Counted from the stretch's first letter, positions 39,003 to 47,244 are shown. The stretch: 64,000 nt of DNA from CAWINH01 sp963837425 (GCA_963837425.1 CAWINH010000002.1:434001-498000), one strand, 5' to 3'. Numbers and translations: made by a program. The notes: a model not told the origin generated them from the letters alone.

Positions 39003-39404
39003 CTAGCCAAGCTGGCTCGTGCAGTGCGGGCAGCGGGTCGCCGCCACCGGGATGTCGGTCGCGCAGAACGGGCAGGCCTTCGTGGTCGGCGCCTCCTCGG
39101 GCTGGGCGCCGGCACGGCGCGCGGCCATGGCATTCATCGGCTTCACGACGAAGAAGAAGATCGCCGCGGCAACCAGGATGAAGCTGACGAGCGCGTTCAG
39201 GAAGTCGCCGTAGGCGATCGTGGCATTGCCGGCGGTGATCGTCAGCGTCGAGAAGTCCGGCACGCCAATCAGGCCGAGCAGCGGGGTGAGGATCTTCTCG
39301 GTGAACGAGGTGACGACGGCGCCGAACGCGGCGCCAATGACGACCGCCACCGCCAGGTCGACGACGTTGCCCCGCAGCAGGAAATCGCGAAACTCCTTGA
39401 TCAT
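39003..39404 (-). CDS. mscL: Large-conductance mechanosensitive channel MscL with C-terminal zinc ribbon
   Basis: MscL opens under membrane tension to release solutes during hypo-osmotic shock. The protein starts IKEFRDFLLRGNVVDLAVAV, the amphipathic N-helix and TM1, followed by VIGAAFGAVVTSFTEKILTP. TM2 is in FLNALVSFILVAAAIFFFVV. After it, instead of the usual coiled-coil bundle, comes a zinc ribbon, ACPFCATDIPVAATRCPHC, at residues about 110-128. Total 133 residues. ATG 39404 follows GGAAGGAG. The dimethylargininase-like gene is 20 nt upstream on the same strand, so the two may share a transcript. Confidence 0.93.
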   Translation of the reverse strand: MIKEFRDFLLRGNVVDLAVAVVIGAAFGAVVTSFTEKILTPLLGLIGVPDFSTLTITAGNATIAYGDFLNALVSFILVAAAIFFFVVKPMNAMAARRAGAQPEEAPTTKACPFCATDIPVAATRCPHCTSQLG

Positions 39405-39424
39405 CCCGGGCTCCTTCCTCCTCG

Positions 39425-40291
39425 TCAGGTCTCGCGCCGGATGGCGCGCGTCATGCAGGTCGGCCCCCCGCTGCCGTTGATCCCGATCTCGCTCGCAGGA
39501 TACGTGTGCACCTCACAGCCCGCCAGCTCCAGCGCGGTGCGGGTGCGGGGATTGCCCTCGGCGGCGACCAGCACCCCGGGTCGCACGGCGAGGACGTTGC
39601 AGCCGAGAGTCGCGTACTCCTCCTCCGGCACCTCGATCGTCGCGATCTCGCGCTCGCGGAGCAGGTTCCAGAGGCCCACGGGGAGGAGGGGCGGGTAGAC
39701 GACGGCCAGGTCATCGGTCACCGGCGAGATGACCGACATCAGGTGGACGAGGTCAGCGGGTCCGCGCCAGTACGGCAGGTCGAAGATTCGCCCTTTGCCG
39801 CCGACGAGCCGTGCGAGCTGGCGGGCGCCATCGTCGTTCGTGCGAAGCGAGCGACCGATGCACAGCAGGTCCGGACGCAGCCAGAACGCGTCGCCGCCCT
39901 CGAGCGTCCCCGGGGCGTCGATGCGGCCGGCGAGCGGGATCCCGGCGCGCTGCGCCCAGCCGGCGACGAGCGCGGGCTCGGGGCGACGGGCCTCCTTGCC
40001 CGGCCGCAGCGCGATCGCTCCGGCATCGCCGATCAGGAGCGGGTCGTAGACGTAGACGAGATCGGCGAGGTCCAGCTCGTCGGGCAGGGTGTGGATCCGG
40101 ACGCCGAGCGCCGCGAGCAGCTCGGTGAAGGCGTCGTGCTGTCGTTGCGCCTCGGCGAGATCGACCGGGTGGCGGAAGCCGAGCTGCGGGTCGTCGAAGG
40201 CGGCACCGAAGGCGGGGCCCGGGCGCTTCACGAGCACGTCGCGGAGCGGCGCGGTCGCGCTCTGCCCGCCGTAGCGTAGCTGCTCCGTCAC
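39425..40291 (-). CDS. Dimethylargininase / amidinotransferase family enzyme
   Basis: This belongs to the pentein fold group of DDAH and arginine deiminase, which hydrolyse guanidino groups (for example dimethylarginine to citrulline). Catalytic elements are in place: GTLEGGDAFWL (substrate Asp/Glu), HLMSVISPV (His) and GGPTCMTRAI (nucleophilic Cys near the C-terminus). I favour GTG 40291 (VTEQLRYGGQ), which lies 7 nt after a -10-like TATGCT on the minus strand. ATG 40303 would sit inside that box. Length about 288 residues. The exact substrate cannot be told; DDAH is likeliest by length and motifs. Confidence 0.8.
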   Translation of the reverse strand: MTEQLRYGGQSATAPLRDVLVKRPGPAFGAAFDDPQLGFRHPVDLAEAQRQHDAFTELLAALGVRIHTLPDELDLADLVYVYDPLLIGDAGAIALRPGKEARRPEPALVAGWAQRAGIPLAGRIDAPGTLEGGDAFWLRPDLLCIGRSLRTNDDGARQLARLVGGKGRIFDLPYWRGPADLVHLMSVISPVTDDLAVVYPPLLPVGLWNLLREREIATIEVPEEEYATLGCNVLAVRPGVLVAAEGNPRTRTALELAGCEVHTYPASEIGINGSGGPTCMTRAIRRET

Positions 40292-40312
40292 GCGTGCGAG
40301 CATACCGTTGGT

Positions 40313-40481
40313 GTCCCACGCAGCGGGACAAACGGCGCACTAGCGCCGGCTCCCGCGCGAAACGTCCCTCCAGCGGGACAAACCACGCCTGAGGCTCGGC
40401 TCCCGCGCGAAACGTCCCACGCAGCGGGACAAACCACGCCTGAGGCTCGGCTCCCGCGCGAAACGTCCCAGGCAGCGGGAC
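40313..40481. repeat. Three-and-a-third copies of a 50-51-bp intergenic repeat
   Basis: The motif GTCCC-N5/6-GCGGGAC recurs at 40313, 40364, 40414 and 40465, a period of 51, 50 and 51 bp. Between copies run AAACCACGCCTGAGGCTCGG and CTCCCGCGCGAAAC, identical in the second and third units and diverged in the first. GTCCC and GGGAC are inverted repeats, so each unit can form a small hairpin. Read on the minus strand it stays open, but no start codon or conserved protein is seen. It lies between the DDAH-like gene and xth, divergent genes. Confidence 0.9.
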
Positions 40482-40526
40482 GGCATTGCCAGCGGCGACC
40501 CCCCGTTCGGCCCCCGCGACGGCCGC

Positions 40527-40543
40527 TAGACTCGGAACCGATG
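40527..40543 (+). promoter_or_regulatory. -10 box 8 nt before xth, leaderless layout
   Basis: TAGACT (40527-40532) lies 8 nt before ATG 40541. No Shine-Dalgarno sequence fits in the gap (CGGAACCG), so the transcript probably starts at or just before the ATG. No good -35 is seen. Confidence 0.45.
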
Positions 40544-41329
40544 CGGCTGGCGACCTGGAACGTGAACTCCCTGAAGGCCCGCCTGGACCGGGTCCTGGCC
40601 TGGGCCGACGCGAAGCGACCCGACGTCCTGTGCATGCAGGAGACGAAGGTATCCGACGCCACGATGCCCGAGCTCCCGTTCCGCGAGCTCGGCTACGAGG
40701 TCGCGCACCACGGCCAGGGCCAGTGGAACGGGGTGGCGATCGCGTCGCGGATCGGCCTGGCCGACATCGTCGCCGGGCTCCCCGCGGACGACGGCTGGAC
40801 CGATGACGGCGGGCGTTTCCTGGCCGCCACCTGCGGCGGCGTGCGGGTCGCGAGCATCTACGTGCCGAACGGGCGGACGGTCGGCTCCGAGTTCTACGAC
40901 GAGAAGCTCGTCTGGCTCGAGCGGCTCGGCGAGTGGCTGCTCGGTCACGCCGACCCGGCCGCTGACCTCGCGATCTGCGGCGATTACAACGTGGCGCCCA
41001 CCGACGAGGACGTCTGGGACCCGGTTGCGGTCCACGGTGGCACCCATGTGTCCGAGCCGGAGCGGGCGGCCGTGGCACGCCTGCGGGACTGGGGGCTGGT
41101 CGACGTCGTCCGTCGCTTTCACCCCGAATCCGGCTTCTTCACATGGTGGGACTACCGCGCCGGGAACTTCCACAAGAACTTCGGGATGCGGATCGACCAC
41201 GTCTATGTGACCGAGTCGCTCGCCGCCCGGGCCGTCGCTGCCGAGCGGGATCGAGACGCGCGGAAGCCGTCGACCTACCCGGGGATCCCGTCGGACCACG
41301 CCCCGCTCATCGTCGATTTCGGGGACTGA
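40541..41329 (+). CDS. xth: Exodeoxyribonuclease III (AP endonuclease)
   Basis: ExoIII cuts DNA at abasic sites and trims 3' ends in base-excision repair. The 262-residue protein has MRLATWNVNSLKARLDRVL, the metal-binding Glu in LCMQETKVSD (residue 34), SIYVPNGRTVGSEFYDEKL, the catalytic GDYNVAPTDEDVWDP (about 147-161), FTWWDYRAG, IDHVYVTESL and SDHAPLIVDF with the general-base His. All key residues are present and the length is standard. Its 3' end overlaps the end of the convergent YcaQ-like gene by 55 nt. Confidence 0.95.
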   Translation: MRLATWNVNSLKARLDRVLAWADAKRPDVLCMQETKVSDATMPELPFRELGYEVAHHGQGQWNGVAIASRIGLADIVAGLPADDGWTDDGGRFLAATCGGVRVASIYVPNGRTVGSEFYDEKLVWLERLGEWLLGHADPAADLAICGDYNVAPTDEDVWDPVAVHGGTHVSEPERAAVARLRDWGLVDVVRRFHPESGFFTWWDYRAGNFHKNFGMRIDHVYVTESLAARAVAAERDRDARKPSTYPGIPSDHAPLIVDFGD

Positions 41330-42573
41330 TCGGCACCGGTGCGGCGCAGCGCGCCGGCGAGGTCGCGCCCCGGCCGGGTCCGCGGCCACGTCACGGCTCG
41401 CGCCCCGACGAACGAGCGGTAGGCGCCCAGCGCGGAGGCCAGGGCCGGGACGAAGTCCGGCTCCTCCATCGGGCTGAAGCCGTCCTCGAACCAGATCCCG
41501 AGGACGCGCAACGTACGGGTGGCGCGCTCGAGGCGCGGCTCGAAACGGGCGACGAGCCGGTCGCCGAACAGGATGGGGAGCGCGTAGTAGCCGTACTTCC
41601 GCTTCGCGGCGGGTGTGTAGACCTCCCACGTGTAGTCGAAGCCGAACAGGACCTTCGTCAGCCGCCGATCCCAGAGGAAGGGATCGAGGGGCGCCAGGAA
41701 GGTGACCGCGCCGGCGGTCACGCCGGTGGGCTCGCCGCCGTCGAGAAGGTGCGCCTCGTCGGCGAGGATGTGGCGCACGTCGCGGACCCCCTCCACGCGG
41801 ACCGGCAGCAGGACGCCGTCCGCGACGAGGCCGGCGGTGATCCGCGCCCGGTCGGCGACGCTGCCGGTGCCCTCGGTGAGGGTGGATGCGCCGCCGATCC
41901 CCATCAGGCCCAGTCCCCGATGGCGCGAGAGGAGCCGATGCCGATGCTGCTCGTCCTCGCTGGCGTGGGTCGCCAGCAGATCCGCCGGGACGATCCGCTC
42001 GATGAGGTCGTAGAAGCGCCGGTTCCCGTCGCGGCGTGCGATTCCCAGGCGTCCGCTGACGAAGAGCGCCTCCATGACCGCCCGCGCGGCCGGAGTCTCG
42101 GCCCACCACCACTCGATGCGCTGCTCGACGTCGCGGAACGCCTGCGTGGAGAGGACCCCCTCGACGCGGATCCGCTCGATGATCCGCGCGGCGAGCTCGC
42201 CGTGCCCCGCGAGGAACTCCCGGTAGTTCTCTGCCATCCGTCCCCACGTGACGCGGTAGTAGGGGAGCTCGGAGAGGGGCAGGATGTTCAGGCTCTTGTT
42301 GTAGAGCTCGATGAGCCGACGCTCCTCCGGCGCCCCGTAGAGCCAGCGATCGGTCCACGGACGCTCGAAGCTGGCGATCCGCGCGTGGAGCACGAGGTCA
42401 TGGTTCCGCGCGCCGGGGACCTCGAGCGGGTCGAACTGGAGGCTGCCGACGCGGTCGATGACGCGCAGGACCGATGCCGGCTCGGCCGGCAGGCTGCGTG
42501 GCGGATCCAGCAGGTGGCGCCGGACGAGGAAGCGACGCGCCTGGTCCGCGGAGAGCTCGAGCGGGGTGTCCAT
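41275..42573 (-). CDS. YcaQ-like winged-helix DNA glycosylase family protein
   Basis: This 432-residue HTH_42/YcaQ-family protein is related to AlkX/AlkZ glycosylases that unhook DNA crosslinks. The start LSADQARRFLVRRHLL is the first winged helix. VLRVIDRVGSLQFDPLEVPG with RNHDLVLHARI is the family core and contains the Gln-x-Asp (QFD) catalytic motif. The C-terminal half has FLAPLDPFLWDRRLTKVLFG, FDYTWEVYTPAAKRKYGYYA and LPILFGDRLVARFEPR, all strongly conserved in YcaQ. ATG 42573 is preceded by TAGCAT at 11 nt on the minus strand. Convergent overlap with xth, another repair gene, fits a DNA-repair role. Confidence 0.85.
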   Translation of the reverse strand: MDTPLELSADQARRFLVRRHLLDPPRSLPAEPASVLRVIDRVGSLQFDPLEVPGARNHDLVLHARIASFERPWTDRWLYGAPEERRLIELYNKSLNILPLSELPYYRVTWGRMAENYREFLAGHGELAARIIERIRVEGVLSTQAFRDVEQRIEWWWAETPAARAVMEALFVSGRLGIARRDGNRRFYDLIERIVPADLLATHASEDEQHRHRLLSRHRGLGLMGIGGASTLTEGTGSVADRARITAGLVADGVLLPVRVEGVRDVRHILADEAHLLDGGEPTGVTAGAVTFLAPLDPFLWDRRLTKVLFGFDYTWEVYTPAAKRKYGYYALPILFGDRLVARFEPRLERATRTLRVLGIWFEDGFSPMEEPDFVPALASALGAYRSFVGARAVTWPRTRPGRDLAGALRRTGADQSPKSTMSGAWSDGIPG

Positions 42574-42677
42574 CGGCTCACCCGATGCTAGCCGACCGCT
42601 GCGCCGAACCTTGACAGGATTCCGGGTAGACGGGCCACACTGGCATCCACACCCCGAAGTGGAGCAGGCAGCGAGCA

Positions 42678-43391
42678 ATGGAACGATTCCCAGACGGCCC
42701 GCCGGGGGCGCATCCGCTGTCGCGCGGCGGGGTGGCGGACAGCGACGATCCGACCCGGCGATCGCAGCGGCTCCAGATCCTCGCCACCGAGCATTGGAAC
42801 CTGCTCGCCACCCGATCCCTCTCGTGGAGCGAGTCGTTCAGCCGGGCCGGCATGTTCCTCACCGTCCTCTCCGGTGCGGTCGTCTCGCTGGCGCTCGTGG
42901 CCCAGGCGACCTCGTTCGGGCAGGGGTTCGTCGTCTTCGCGCTGCTGATCCTGCCGGTGGTGCTCCTCATTGGGCTGGCGACCTACGTCCGGCTCGTCGA
43001 GGTCAACAGCGAGGACGTCCACTGGGTGTACGGCATGAATCTCATCCGCCACGCATACCTCGACATGGAGCCCGACCTGCGCCCCTACTTCGTCTCCGGC
43101 TCGACGATCGATGACGCCGGGATCATCCAGACCTACGGCTCGCATGGGACCGGCTCGGTCGCGCTCCACGGGCTCGTGACGACCCCGGCAACGATCGCAT
43201 TCGTGAACGGCATGCTGGCCGCCGTGTTCGGCGTCGTGGCGCTCATCCAGTGGCAGATGACGATGCTGCCGGCGGTCGGCGTCGGCGCCGTCCTCTTCGT
43301 GGTGACCTGCGCGGCGCAGCTCGGGTTCGAGCGCGCGAGCGAGCGTCGCTACCAGGCCGAGCACGCGCGACGCGACCCGGTCGGCGACTGA
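42678..43391 (+). CDS. Four-TM membrane protein of unknown function
   Basis: This 237-residue protein has a polar N-terminus of about 45 residues, then two transmembrane segments (FSRAGMFLTVLSGAVVSLAL and FVVFALLILPVVLLIGLATY), a soluble stretch of about 60 residues (VEVNSEDVHWVYGMNLIRHA onward), and two further segments near the C-terminus. ATG 42678 follows a weak GCAGGCAGCGAGCA region. Similar hypothetical proteins occur in Actinomycetota and Chloroflexota, with no known role. It lies just upstream of the dnaJ promoter. Confidence 0.7.
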   Translation: MERFPDGPPGAHPLSRGGVADSDDPTRRSQRLQILATEHWNLLATRSLSWSESFSRAGMFLTVLSGAVVSLALVAQATSFGQGFVVFALLILPVVLLIGLATYVRLVEVNSEDVHWVYGMNLIRHAYLDMEPDLRPYFVSGSTIDDAGIIQTYGSHGTGSVALHGLVTTPATIAFVNGMLAAVFGVVALIQWQMTMLPAVGVGAVLFVVTCAAQLGFERASERRYQAEHARRDPVGD

Positions 43392-43411
43392 CGGGCGGCA
43401 CTCGCGGCTGG

Positions 43412-43448
43412 TTGGCACTCTGACATCGCGAGTGCCAGTTTGTATACT
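43412..43448 (+). promoter_or_regulatory. Second CIRCE operator overlapping the dnaJ promoter
   Basis: TTGGCACTC (43412-43420), 9-nt spacer, GAGTGCCAG (43430-43438) is a CIRCE variant. The inner GGCACTC/GAGTGCC arms pair perfectly; they carry a compensated A-to-G / T-to-C change relative to consensus, and the outermost pair is lost. A promoter CTGACA (43420-43425) - 17 nt - TATACT (43443-43448) is embedded in it, with the -35 spanning the CIRCE spacer. HrcA binding would directly exclude RNA polymerase. dnaJ starts 11 nt after the -10. Confidence 0.88.
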
Positions 43449-43459
43449 CTCGGCTCGAA

Positions 43460-44593
43460 ATGGCTGTGAAGCGCGACTACTACGAGGTGCTGGGCGTCGG
43501 GCGCGATGCGTCCGACGAGGAGATCAAACGCGCCTTTCGCCGGGCCGCGCAGCAGCACCATCCCGACGTCGATACGAGTGACGGGGCGGAGCAGCGCTTC
43601 AAGGAGCTGAACGAGGCGTATCGGGTCCTCTCGGATCGGCAGCGGCGCACCGCGTACGACATGTTCGGCCACGCCGGCGTCGACAGCGCGAGCACGGCCG
43701 GCGGGTTCGGTGGATTCGGCGGTGGCTTCGGTCCGTTCGGCGACATCTTCGACGCCTTCTTTGGCGGGACGCCGGCCGGCAGCCGTACCCGGCGCCGGGT
43801 CGTGGCCGGGGCCGACCTGCGCTACGACCTGACGATCGACTTCACGGAGGCGGTCTCCGGCGTCACCCGCGCGATCAGCTTCCCGAGCCTCGTGACCTGC
43901 GAGGTCTGCGGCGGCTCCGGTGGCGAGCCGGGCACGGAGCCGGAGACCTGCCCGGAGTGTGACGGCAGCGGCGAGCGCCGTCGGGTGAGCCAGACGATCC
44001 TGGGCCAGATGGTGAACATCACCGCCTGCCCGCGCTGCAACGGCGAGGGCACGGTCGTGGGGACTCCCTGCGAGCATTGCCACGGTGACGGCCGGGTCCG
44101 ACAGGAGCGTCGCCTCGAGGTGGCCGTCCCGGCCGGGATCGATTCCGGGCAGCGGATTGCGCTCGAGGGCCAGGGCGAGGCCGGGCCGCGGGGCGGGCCC
44201 GCGGGCGACCTCTACGTCGTCATCACCGTCCGGGATCACCCTGAGCTCCTGCGGCGCGGCACCGAGCTCTACCACGAGCTGCCCGTCACCTTCGCGCAGG
44301 CCGCGCTGGGGGCGACGCTCGAGGTGCCCACGGTCGAGGGAACCGAGCCCATCGAGGTGTCCGCCGGCACGCAGTCGGGCGCCGAGATCCGGCTGCGCGG
44401 CAGGGGTGTGCCGCGGGTGCGCGGCGGCGGCCGGGGAGACCTCCACGTCATCGTGACCGTGGTGGTTCCGCCCAAGCTCACGAAGAAGGAGCGCGAGCTG
44501 CTCAGACAGCTCGACGAGGTGAGCGCACCGGCCGTGCTGCCCAAGGGTGGCGCCGGGCTCTTCGACCGCGTGCGCGACTTCTTCGGCGGCTGA
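43460..44593 (+). CDS. dnaJ: Chaperone DnaJ
   Basis: DnaJ (Hsp40) delivers substrates to DnaK and stimulates its ATPase. The 377-residue protein has the J domain (DYYEVLGVGRDASDEEIKRA, HPD at about residues 34-36), a Gly/Phe-rich linker (GGFGGFGGGFGPFGD), four CxxCxGxG zinc repeats (CEVCGGSG, CPECDGSG, CPRCNGEG, CEHCHGDG, about residues 145-215), and the C-terminal substrate domains ending VRDFFGG. It has its own CIRCE promoter and lies 5.2 kb from dnaK rather than next to it. prmA follows 22 nt later. Confidence 0.97.
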   Translation: MAVKRDYYEVLGVGRDASDEEIKRAFRRAAQQHHPDVDTSDGAEQRFKELNEAYRVLSDRQRRTAYDMFGHAGVDSASTAGGFGGFGGGFGPFGDIFDAFFGGTPAGSRTRRRVVAGADLRYDLTIDFTEAVSGVTRAISFPSLVTCEVCGGSGGEPGTEPETCPECDGSGERRRVSQTILGQMVNITACPRCNGEGTVVGTPCEHCHGDGRVRQERRLEVAVPAGIDSGQRIALEGQGEAGPRGGPAGDLYVVITVRDHPELLRRGTELYHELPVTFAQAALGATLEVPTVEGTEPIEVSAGTQSGAEIRLRGRGVPRVRGGGRGDLHVIVTVVVPPKLTKKERELLRQLDEVSAPAVLPKGGAGLFDRVRDFFGG

Positions 44594-44615
44594 CCGGACC
44601 GCTGAGCCGACCATC

Positions 44616-45524
44616 GTGCGCTGGCTGGAGCTGACGGTCACCGCGGACGTCGAGGCGGTCGAGGCGGTCAGCGAGATCCTGGGGCGCGTGGCTGCCGGCA
44701 CCGCCGTCCGGCCCACGCGCCTCATCCGCGATCCGGATGACGAGCTCGCGGCGCGCGAGGACCCGACCGCACCGTACGAGGTGACCGCCCACATTCCCGA
44801 TGACGGGGCCGCCCCGGCAAACGTCGAGGCCACCGAGCGCGCCCTCTGGCATCTCCAGGCCTTCGGGCTGCGACCGGTCGGGGAGCTGCTCGTAAGGCCC
44901 GTGGACGATGCCGAATGGACCGATGCGTGGAAGGCGGGCTACGCGCCGCAGCGCATTGGCCGGGTCGTGATCGTGCCGTCCTGGCTGGACGAGCCGATGG
45001 CGCCCGGCGAGGTCGCCGTGCGCCTCGACCCCGGAATGGCCTTCGGCACTGGCCTGCACCCCACGACCCGTGGCTGCCTTTCGTTGCTCCAGGGGGTTTC
45101 GCCGATGCCGGTGCGGGCGCTCGACGTCGGCTCCGGGTCCGGCATCCTGGCGCTCGTCGCGCTGCGACTGGGCGCGGAGCGCGCCGATTGCCTCGACACC
45201 GATCCGGTGGCGGTCGAGACGACCCTGGCCAACGCGGAGGCGAACGCCCTCGCCGATCGCGTCGCCGCGCGTGCGGGCAGCCTGACCGGCGGTCCGGTGG
45301 CGGACCCGTACCCGCTCGTCCTCGCCAACCTCGTGGCGTCCGTGCTGGTTCAGCTCGCCGGTCCGCTCGCGGCGCACACCGCCCGAGGTGGCACGCTGAT
45401 CGCGGGCGGGATCATCGCCGAGCGCGGTGACGAGGTGATCACCGCGCTGACCGCGGCCGGGCTCTCGCTCATCGAGCGCCGCGACGACGGCGAGTGGGTC
45501 GCGCTCCGGATGGTCCGGGGATGA
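44616..45524 (+). CDS. prmA: Ribosomal protein L11 methyltransferase
   Basis: PrmA trimethylates ribosomal protein L11 using S-adenosylmethionine. The 302-residue protein (GTG 44616, RWLELTVTADVEAVEAVSEI) has the N-terminal substrate domain and then the PrmA signature VRLDPGMAFGTGLHPTTRGC. The SAM-binding motif is ALDVGSGSGILALVALRLGA and the active-site motif is VLANLVASVLVQL. It follows dnaJ by 22 nt and overlaps rsmE by 4 nt (ATGA), so the three form an operon as in many Gram-positives. Confidence 0.93.
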   Translation: MRWLELTVTADVEAVEAVSEILGRVAAGTAVRPTRLIRDPDDELAAREDPTAPYEVTAHIPDDGAAPANVEATERALWHLQAFGLRPVGELLVRPVDDAEWTDAWKAGYAPQRIGRVVIVPSWLDEPMAPGEVAVRLDPGMAFGTGLHPTTRGCLSLLQGVSPMPVRALDVGSGSGILALVALRLGAERADCLDTDPVAVETTLANAEANALADRVAARAGSLTGGPVADPYPLVLANLVASVLVQLAGPLAAHTARGGTLIAGGIIAERGDEVITALTAAGLSLIERRDDGEWVALRMVRG

Positions 45525-46210
45525 CTCTGCACCGGTTCTTCGTCTCGCCCGCGGAGATGGCCGGGGAGCGCTTTCCGCTGCCGGCCGACGTCACGCACCA
45601 GGTGCGTCGCGTTCTGCGGCTCCACGACGGGGAGCACCTCGTCCTTCTCGACGGCGCCGGGGAGGAGGTCACCTGCCGGCTCGAGGGCGGGTCCTGCGTC
45701 GTCGAGTCGCGGCGTGCGGCCGGCGGCGAGCCGGCGCATCGGCTCACGGTCTGGCAGGCGCTCCTCCGAGGCGACCACCTCGAGCCGGTGGTGCGCCACG
45801 GGACGGAGCTCGGGATCGCGCGTTTCGGACTCTTCGTCAGCGAGCGCTGCGTGGCACGTGACCTCTCGACGCGCCGGCTCGAGCGGCTGCGGGCGGTCGC
45901 ACGCGAGGCGGCCGAGCAGTCGGAGCGGGGGATCGTCCCGGAGGTCTCGGCGCCGGTGCCGTTTGCGGAAGCGCTGCGCGGACCATCGGTCCTGCTCGAT
46001 CCGCGGGCCGAGGCTCCGCACCTTTCCGAGCTGGCCCCGCCGATCAGCGTCGTCATCGGCCCGGAGGGAGGGTTCACGCCGGACGAGGTGGCGGCCGCCG
46101 AGCGGGCGGGCCTGCAGGTCGCCGGGCTTGGACCGCGGATCCTGCGTTCCGAGACGGTCGCCGTGGCGGTTGCCGCCGCGATCTTGTCGCGGACCGGGGA
46201 CTTCGCCTAG
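45521..46210 (+). CDS. rsmE: 16S rRNA (uracil-1498-N3)-methyltransferase
   Basis: RsmE methylates U1498 of 16S rRNA. The 229-residue SPOUT-class protein begins TLHRFFVSPAEMAGERFPLP, with HQVRRVLRLHDGEHLVLLDG in the RNA-binding PUA-like domain. It continues EPVVRHGTELGIARFGLFVS and RAVAREAAEQSERGIVPEV and ends with the SAM-knot motifs VVIGPEGGFTPDEVAAA and LGPRILRSETVAVAVAAAI. ATG 45521 overlaps the prmA stop. The HIT gene follows 10 nt later, although a -10-like box there may give it separate expression. Confidence 0.95.
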   Translation: MTLHRFFVSPAEMAGERFPLPADVTHQVRRVLRLHDGEHLVLLDGAGEEVTCRLEGGSCVVESRRAAGGEPAHRLTVWQALLRGDHLEPVVRHGTELGIARFGLFVSERCVARDLSTRRLERLRAVAREAAEQSERGIVPEVSAPVPFAEALRGPSVLLDPRAEAPHLSELAPPISVVIGPEGGFTPDEVAAAERAGLQVAGLGPRILRSETVAVAVAAAILSRTGDFA

Positions 46211-46220
46211 GCTGCCGGGC

Positions 46221-46571
46221 ATGGCAGATATCGATCCGGACTGCATCTTCTGCAAGATCGCGGCGAAGGAGATCCCCTCGGAGATCGTCTACGAGAACGA
46301 CGCGGTCGTCGTCTTCCGCGACCTCTCCCCGCGTGCACCGACCCACGTGCTCGCCATCCCGCGACGGCACCTCGCATCGGTGGCCGACCTCACCGACGCC
46401 GATGGCGAGCTGCTCGCCGCACTCTTCGCCGCGATGCGTCGGGTGGCGGATGACGCTGGCCTGGAAGGCTATCGGATCGTGAGCAACGTGGGCCCCGAGT
46501 CGGGGCAGAGCGTCTTCCACCTCCACTTCCACCTGCTGGGCGGTAGGCGCATGACCTGGCCGCCCGGCTGA
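46221..46571 (+). CDS. HIT-family nucleotide-binding hydrolase (HinT-like)
   Basis: HIT proteins hydrolyse adenosine phosphoramidates and related nucleotides. The 116-residue protein has the zinc-type N-terminus DCIFCKIAAKEIPSEIVYEN, VVVFRDLSPRAPTHVLAIPR, and the histidine triad HLHFHLLGGR at residues about 100-109. The Trp-rich end (MTWPPG) is typical of HinT. ATG 46221 is 7 nt from TAGGCT (46208-46213), which overlaps the rsmE stop. This gene often lies next to rsmE and rpsU in Gram-positive genomes. Confidence 0.93.
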   Translation: MADIDPDCIFCKIAAKEIPSEIVYENDAVVVFRDLSPRAPTHVLAIPRRHLASVADLTDADGELLAALFAAMRRVADDAGLEGYRIVSNVGPESGQSVFHLHFHLLGGRRMTWPPG

Positions 46572-46574
46572 GCT

Positions 46575-47228
46575 GTGCGCCGCGGCAAGTCGGTGGACAC
46601 CCCAAGGGTGCGCGACTTCGTCGTCCGACTGCGAGAGGGCGTGGATGATCGGTTCATCGCGACGCTCACCGGGGCAAGGCTGGTCGCTGCGGGCGAGGCT
46701 GCAACGATCCCGGGAATGGTCGCATTCCCGATCGACCGCGGCGCCATCGCACCGACGCGCCTTTCGGGGTTCGAGATTCAGAAGATCACCGATGGCGCTG
46801 GTCTCGAGGCGCATCGCAGGATGGTTGCCGAGGGCTTCGGGTCCGATCCCGCAGTTGCGTCGGGGACGATCTGTGCGGAGCTGCTCAACCGTTCCGAAGG
46901 CGCCGGATACGTCGGGTACCTCGACGGCGAGCCGGTCGTCTCCGGGCTGGGTTGGCGAACCGGGCGGACGATCGGGGTGTACTCGATCGCAACGATTCCG
47001 GCGGCGCGGCGACACGGCTACGGCGCGGCGATGACCGCTCGCGTCGTGACTGACGGTCTGGCAGCCGGGTGCGAGGTCGCTGCCCTCCAGGCGAGTGTTC
47101 TCGGTCGGCCGATCTACGAGCGGCTGGGATTCGAGGTCGCTGTCCGCTACGCCACCTACCAGCACCCGCCGAAAACGTCGACCCGGACCGGCGCGACGCT
47201 CGGGCCATTGACATCGGATCTGGCGTGA
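46575..47228 (+). CDS. GNAT-family acetyltransferase
   Basis: This 217-residue protein has a C-terminal GNAT domain: GYLDGEPVVSGLGWRTGRTI, GVYSIATIPAARRHGYGAAM (acetyl-CoA pyrophosphate loop R-x-x-G-x-G/A), and ASVLGRPIYERLGFEVAVRY with the usual Y-x-x-x-G-F. The N-terminal 90 residues form an unconserved extension. The acceptor is unknown; the Y-x-x-L-G-F end resembles small-molecule acetyltransferases. The GTG start at 46575 lies 3 nt after the HIT stop. Confidence 0.8.
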   Translation: MRRGKSVDTPRVRDFVVRLREGVDDRFIATLTGARLVAAGEAATIPGMVAFPIDRGAIAPTRLSGFEIQKITDGAGLEAHRRMVAEGFGSDPAVASGTICAELLNRSEGAGYVGYLDGEPVVSGLGWRTGRTIGVYSIATIPAARRHGYGAAMTARVVTDGLAAGCEVAALQASVLGRPIYERLGFEVAVRYATYQHPPKTSTRTGATLGPLTSDLA

Positions 47229-47244
47229 GGCCAATACTTCTCGA

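Noticed and set aside
40313..40481. CRISPR array
   Set aside because: The period is regular, but the whole 50-bp unit is conserved, so there are no variable spacers, and no cas genes are nearby.
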